NCBI GenBank assembly: GCA_000697335.1
Contig: JNEM01009266.1
Span: 1-10,673 of the forward strand
Direction: 5' to 3'
Source: Conidiobolus incongruus B7586
Taxonomy: Eukaryota; Entomophthoromycota; Entomophthoromycetes; Entomophthorales; Conidiobolaceae
DNA length: 10,673 bases
Shown: positions 8,973-10,673 of the stretch, piece after piece
Layout: the number at the start of each line of letters is the position of its first letter
Position numbering within the stretch: position 1 is the stretch's first letter
Program-made: the position numbers and the translations under genes
The notes under the pieces: generated by a model
What the model saw: the letters and a program-made list of their open reading frames with translations, nothing else
What the model was told of the DNA's origin: nothing
Database searches by the model: none

Positions 8973-9003
8973 ATTATTTAATTATTTAATTATTTAATTA
9001 TTT
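8973..9003. repeat. 8-bp minisatellite, about four copies
   Basis: ATTATTTA is repeated head to tail almost four times (8973-8980, 8981-8988, 8989-8996, then a partial copy). It ends about 23 bases before the left end of the Tc1-family element. Probably slippage in AT-rich DNA. Confidence 0.8.
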
Positions 9004-9026
9004 TAAAATATACTATATATAATATA

Positions 9027-9242
9027 CTAACCCACAAAAATAAGTTATAAAATCAAAAATATATATATTTTAATTAATTACTAAAACAATTATATATATT
9101 AGATTACATAAAACTATAATATATAATTAAGGTATATTATTTGATAATAAATAAATATATTTAAATATATTTAGTAAATTATTAGCAAAAATATTAACCC
9201 TTAATATTTAACTAAAATGAATTATAAATTTGTAGGTTTTTA
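9027..9242 (+). repeat. Left terminal inverted repeat of Tc1 element
   Basis: Pairs with 10374-10587 with nearly equal arm length. The outer block (9027-9056) and inner block (about 9188-9242, 44 of 55 bases matching, including 20 identical in a row at the inner edge, 9223-9242) are well conserved, and the middle is only loosely alike. The two direct-repeat copies are at 9036-9053 and 9213-9230, 177 bases apart and sharing 14 of 18 bases around a (T)TATAAA core. In related elements such copies are transposase binding sites. Confidence 0.8.
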
Positions 9243-9350
9243 AGATAAGGGGATATATTTAACAATATATAACCATATCTTTTTTCTCTTTTTGTTATTA
9301 TTTTATATAATATTTTACAAATATATTAAATTCTTTTTATTAGTATTATT

Positions 9351-10377
9351 ATACTTAAATCCCTTTCTAAAAAAATCTACTTATGTATTAATTAACTTTA
9401 TAAAAAAAGTAAATCAACTTGTGATATTGCTAGAATTACTAGTGTTAGTTAATTTATTATAGTTATAGTTATTAAAAATAACAATAAAAACACATTTAAA
9501 CTTAAACTTAAATATGTTAAAATTATAGATAAATATAATAAGAAGTATATTTATAAGTTAGTTAATATAGGTAAATATAGTATTATTATAGAAATATAAC
9601 AAGAACTATAAAACTATATAAGAATATTAGTTAATATTAATACTATTATATGTACTTTATATTAACATAGATATCACTTACAACTTAAGAAAAAACACCC
9701 TTAACTAAAAAAATCCCATTATAAAATTAAATAAAAGTTTAAATATTGCTATTAATATTAAATTAAAACTAATTATAGTAAGGTTATTTAGTTTAATAAA
9801 ATAAAAATATATTTTAGTAAATCTAATAAAAAAGTTAAATACTTTAGAAAAGATATAAAACTACTTTATAGCTATTATGTTAATTTTACTTAAAAGTACA
9901 ATAATAGGTTAATTATTATTTAGGGATATATATTATCTTTAGGTGTAAAATATTTTTGTAAAGTTAATAAAGGAATTAATATTAAAATATACTAAAGTAT
10001 TTTAATAAATTAAAAAAACTATTGAATAATATAGGTTAAATAAATCTAATATTATTTTTCAACAAGAAAATACCTTTTGTTATATTATAAATTTTACTAT
10101 TAAATGGTTTTAAAATGATAAAATAATAGTTATAAAGTAGTTTTCTTAATCTTTTAATTTTAACCTAATTAAATATCTTTAGGATAAGTTAAAAAAAGTT
10201 ATTAAAGTTTTTCCCCTAGCAAAAAATTTAAATTAGCTTTAGGAATATATTTAAAAAACATAAAATAAAATTAACTTTTGTTAGTATAAGAAGTTAGTTG
10301 ATTATATACCCCATAAACTTAAAATGTTAGAAAAGTTAAAAATAGATATATTAAGTTTTAATTTTTTTTATCACTAA
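9351..10377 (+). pseudogene. Tc1 (DD34E) transposase relic
   Basis: Relic of a Tc1-family transposase of about 342 codons, which would cut and join the element's ends in the nucleus. One frame runs from about 9351 to 10011, then shifts by one in a seven-A run (10012-10018) and continues to TAA at 10375-10377. Visible: N-terminal helix-turn-helix region (KSKSTCDIARITSVS, 9408 on), a linker, then the catalytic core. First Asp motif: SKVI-stop-FNK at 9777-9800, where the family has VIWSDE. Second: IFQQENTFCY at 10054-10083, family FQQDNAP-H. Third: SFNFNLIKYL at 10150-10179, family SPDLNPIEHLW. Spacing between the second and third sites is 34 residues, the Tc1 signature. Many Trp codons read TAG, Gln codons TAA, and Asp/Glu codons Asn/Lys, all explained by C-to-T or G-to-A. 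All three catalytic acids are altered: Asn, Glu (GAA) and Lys. The likely start ATG now reads ATA, so the gene is not functional. Confidence 0.85.
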
Positions 10378-10587
10378 AAACCTACAAATTTATAGCTTAT
10401 TTTAGATAAAATTTAAGAGTTTTATTTTAACTAATTAATAGCTAAATATCATTATTTAATAATATATACTATTAATAAATATAATAGATCTGAATTATTT
10501 AATTTAGGTATATTTCATTAAATATTAATTAAGTTATTAATAAAAATATAAGTGTTTTTGATTTTATGACTTATTTTTATAGATTAG
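10374..10587 (-). repeat. Right terminal inverted repeat of Tc1 element
   Basis: Inverted partner of 9027-9242. Its two direct-repeat copies are at 10387-10404 (inner) and 10561-10578 (outer), 174 bases apart, sharing 14 of 18 bases with each other. The differences between arms are largely C/T and G/A, in line with the decay pattern of the transposase. The transposase stop codon lies just inside this arm. Confidence 0.8.
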
Positions 10588-10673
10588 TATATTTATATAA
10601 TTTTTATAATAAAAATAAAATAATAAATATATAAGATATTTTAATACAAAATTTATAATCATAATTTTATTAA
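10588..10673. other. AT-rich flank right of the transposon
   Basis: The first two bases are the TA flanking the element. The rest is low-complexity A/T with nothing recognisable before the window ends. Confidence 0.6.

Larger units (their letters stand above)
8332..9026. other. AT-rich spacer with simple repeats
   Basis: No gene seen. It contains the ATT microsatellite (8494-8543) and an 8-base minisatellite (8973-9003) next to the transposon's left end. Otherwise low-complexity A/T sequence. Confidence 0.6.
9027..10587 (+). mobile_element. Dead Tc1-family IR/DR DNA transposon
   Basis: A full-length but inactive cut-and-paste transposon of about 1.56 kb. Both ends begin CTAA(C/T)C(C/T) reading inward and each is flanked by TA (9025-9026 and 10588-10589), the Tc1/mariner target duplication. 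Terminal inverted repeats are about 220 bp (9027-9242 and 10374-10587), conserved best at their outer and inner ends. Each arm carries an outer and an inner copy of an 18-base direct repeat, the IR/DR layout known from Sleeping Beauty-like Tc1 elements. Between them lies one transposase relic covering almost all the internal space. Decay is nearly all C-to-T and G-to-A, leaving the element very rich in TpA. Exact ends depend on the AT-rich TA choice and may be off by a few bases. Confidence 0.85.

Noticed and set aside
1-10673. tRNA, rRNA, CRISPR array, or a new multi-gene system.
   Set aside because: No T-arm-like GGTTCRA motif with partner arms, no regularly spaced repeats with unique spacers, no rRNA-like GC-rich blocks, and only one intact gene in the window.

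Overview
The window looks like a piece of an AT-rich fungal nuclear genome. The one intact gene is a secreted, intronless GMC flavoprotein of a type common in fungi. It sits as a GC-richer island (high 30s % GC by eye) in DNA of about 5-20% GC. The only recognisable transposon has decayed almost entirely by C-to-T/G-to-A changes, as expected from repeat-induced point mutation or 5-methylcytosine deamination. Such AT-rich spacers suggest an early-diverging lineage (Entomophthoromycotina, for example), but no species can be named.

Layout: 1-3299 is very AT-rich, with no supportable gene. It holds a long inverted repeat (56-99 / 538-581), an ultra-AT stretch (about 600-1470) and an 18-bp perfect palindrome (2354-2371). 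3342-4311 (+) is a decayed cinnamyl-alcohol-dehydrogenase-type zinc alcohol dehydrogenase, recognisable end to end. 4898-6676 (-) is the intact GMC oxidoreductase, tail to tail with the dead dehydrogenase, with a good TATA box and two CCAAT boxes upstream. 6856-8151 is spacer. 8152-8331 is a GC-richer island with a 60-codon open frame on the minus strand, identity unknown. A 16-17 copy ATT microsatellite and an 8-bp minisatellite follow. 9027-10587 is a complete but dead Tc1-family (DD34E) DNA transposon with inverted repeats of about 220 bp, each carrying an outer and an inner copy of a short direct repeat (IR/DR design), flanked by TA.

How the parts may relate: a secreted GMC oxidase turning alcohols into aldehydes plus H2O2, next to an NADP(H)-linked aldehyde/alcohol dehydrogenase, is the kind of pair that can cycle aryl alcohols and aldehydes. 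Here the dehydrogenase partner is dead. That pairing is inference from gene families and position only. No new defence, mobile or regulatory system is evident. The most informative signals are the IR/DR transposon, its transition-only decay, and the contrast with the indel-type decay of the dehydrogenase.
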